A stretch of DNA of 64,000 nucleotides from Methylocystaceae bacterium (GTDB lineage Bacteria; Pseudomonadota; Alphaproteobacteria; Rhizobiales; Beijerinckiaceae), in the NCBI GenBank assembly GCA_014190435.1, contig BJGJ01000002.1:26915-90914 (forward strand), in the 5' to 3' direction. The position numbers and the translations under genes are program-made. Of this stretch, positions 63,075 through 64,000 are shown piece after piece; positions within the stretch are counted from its first letter, which is position 1; every line of letters starts with the position of its first letter. The notes under the pieces are model-generated. The model was not told the DNA's origin, did no database searches, and worked only from the letters and a program-made list of their open reading frames with translations.

Positions 63075-64000
63075 ATGGGCGTGTTTATTTTGAAGCTGCC
63101 GCTTAAGGAAATAATAAATTTAGTGCGGTTCGAGTTTACACAGGCTTATGGCGCTCCAGAATTGAATATGACCGCGAGACGCGAATATTTAATTGAGGAG
63201 GACTTTGATCACAAAGCTTATGGACTACAAGAAGAGCATGATTTTGATCTTGTCACGTCGATTTCCACATTGACAATTGAGCCGCGGGTTGAGAGCGGTT
63301 ACTGGGTTCTAGAGAGTGTGATTGAAGAATCGCTTGGCGCTGTTCGGCGTATTGATGAATATTTGATGACACCGTCTGTTTTATCTTTTGATGAATTTGA
63401 GAAAATTTTTCAGCAACAAGCGCATAATGTCATAACAGTTCGCCTGATCACGCAAACACAATCAGCTAAGAAGAACTTTGATTACTGGCTGGCCGACCTT
63501 CGCGCACGCCTGAGTGAGACAGAGTTGTCGCGTCAGAAAGTTGTGCCTGCTCAGTCAAAGAAACCTATTGCTATGCCGCCATGGATGGCGGAATTTCCAA
63601 TATTGATTGGCAGCGCAATGATCTTAGGGGCTGGTGCCTTGGTCTGGTCGATGAATAACGCTGAAGATAACGGGCCTAGACTGAATACGTCTCCAAGTGT
63701 CGTCTCTGCATCCAATGTTGTAGATAGTAATATACAGCAGTCACGTCTCCTCAGTCGGGCTTTAACAGCTCTTCAACATGTTCAAGAAATAAGTCCAAGA
63801 AATGAAATAAAATCGATTATCGAGATCGTGAGCGCAGTTCAAGGAAACCAAGACTCTCAGCTTCGAGAAGGCCATGATCCTTTATTGGCTTTAATAAAAG
63901 ACCCCAAGCAATGGGTGTCGCCAACGGGGGATTACGCCAATACGCGTCATTCAGCGTTGAAGCAGATTACGACGGAGAACGCGGGCAAGCTGCAATTGGC
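63075..64000 (+). CDS. XoxF-like PQQ methanol dehydrogenase with ~275-aa N-terminal extension containing a TM helix (3' truncated by window; absent from ORF track)
   Basis: Manual codon-by-codon translation, 308 codons without stop: MGVFILKLPLKEIINLVRFEF...PPWMAEFPILIGSAMILGAGALVWSMNN...DPLLALIKDPKQWVSPTGDYANTRHSALKQITTENAGKLQLA; last ~37 residues match mature XoxF N-termini. Confidence 0.8.
   Translation, partial: MGVFILKLPLKEIINLVRFEFTQAYGAPELNMTARREYLIEEDFDHKAYGLQEEHDFDLVTSISTLTIEPRVESGYWVLESVIEESLGAVRRIDEYLMTPSVLSFDEFEKIFQQQAHNVITVRLITQTQSAKKNFDYWLADLRARLSETELSRQKVVPAQSKKPIAMPPWMAEFPILIGSAMILGAGALVWSMNNAEDNGPRLNTSPSVVSASNVVDSNIQQSRLLSRALTALQHVQEISPRNEIKSIIEIVSAVQGNQDSQLREGHDPLLALIKDPKQWVSPTGDYANTRHSALKQITTENAGKLQL

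Overview
This 64-kb window is chromosomal DNA from an alphaproteobacterial serine-cycle methylotroph. The lineage is inferred from CtrA/ChpT, SdhE, the dapE-dapD-argB-engB-yidC-rnpA-rpmH block, an mdh-sucC pair and the serine-cycle genes. The first ~33 kb is mostly housekeeping: lgt end, midA-like, pgeF, TonB, multicopper oxidase, mfd-sdhE, tRNA-Asp, an Omp25-like porin, dapE/dapD/argB/engB/yidC/rnpA/rpmH, ctrA-chpT, cysQ, TPR, sucC and mdh. A tRNA-Lys(CTT) at ~33.65 kb begins a ~9-kb AT-leaning accessory stretch. It holds small secreted proteins, a SABATH-type carboxyl methyltransferase, a SmbP-like protein, two GYF_2-like membrane proteins, and a cysteine-dioxygenase-like gene broken by an in-frame TGA. 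From 46 to 59 kb there is a compact co-directional serine-cycle cluster: ftfL-sga-hprA-mtdA-fch-mtkA-mtkB-ppc-mcl-gck. The most unusual object is at the right edge (63075 onward). It is an uninterrupted frame that the ORF track omits because it runs off the window. It encodes ~173 residues with no recognisable signal peptide, then one predicted transmembrane helix, a linker, and then the N-terminus of a XoxF-like PQQ methanol dehydrogenase. This suggests a membrane-anchored methanol dehydrogenase with an extra, probably cytoplasmic, N-terminal domain. Calls come from reading the sequence and supplied translations only; no database search was run.
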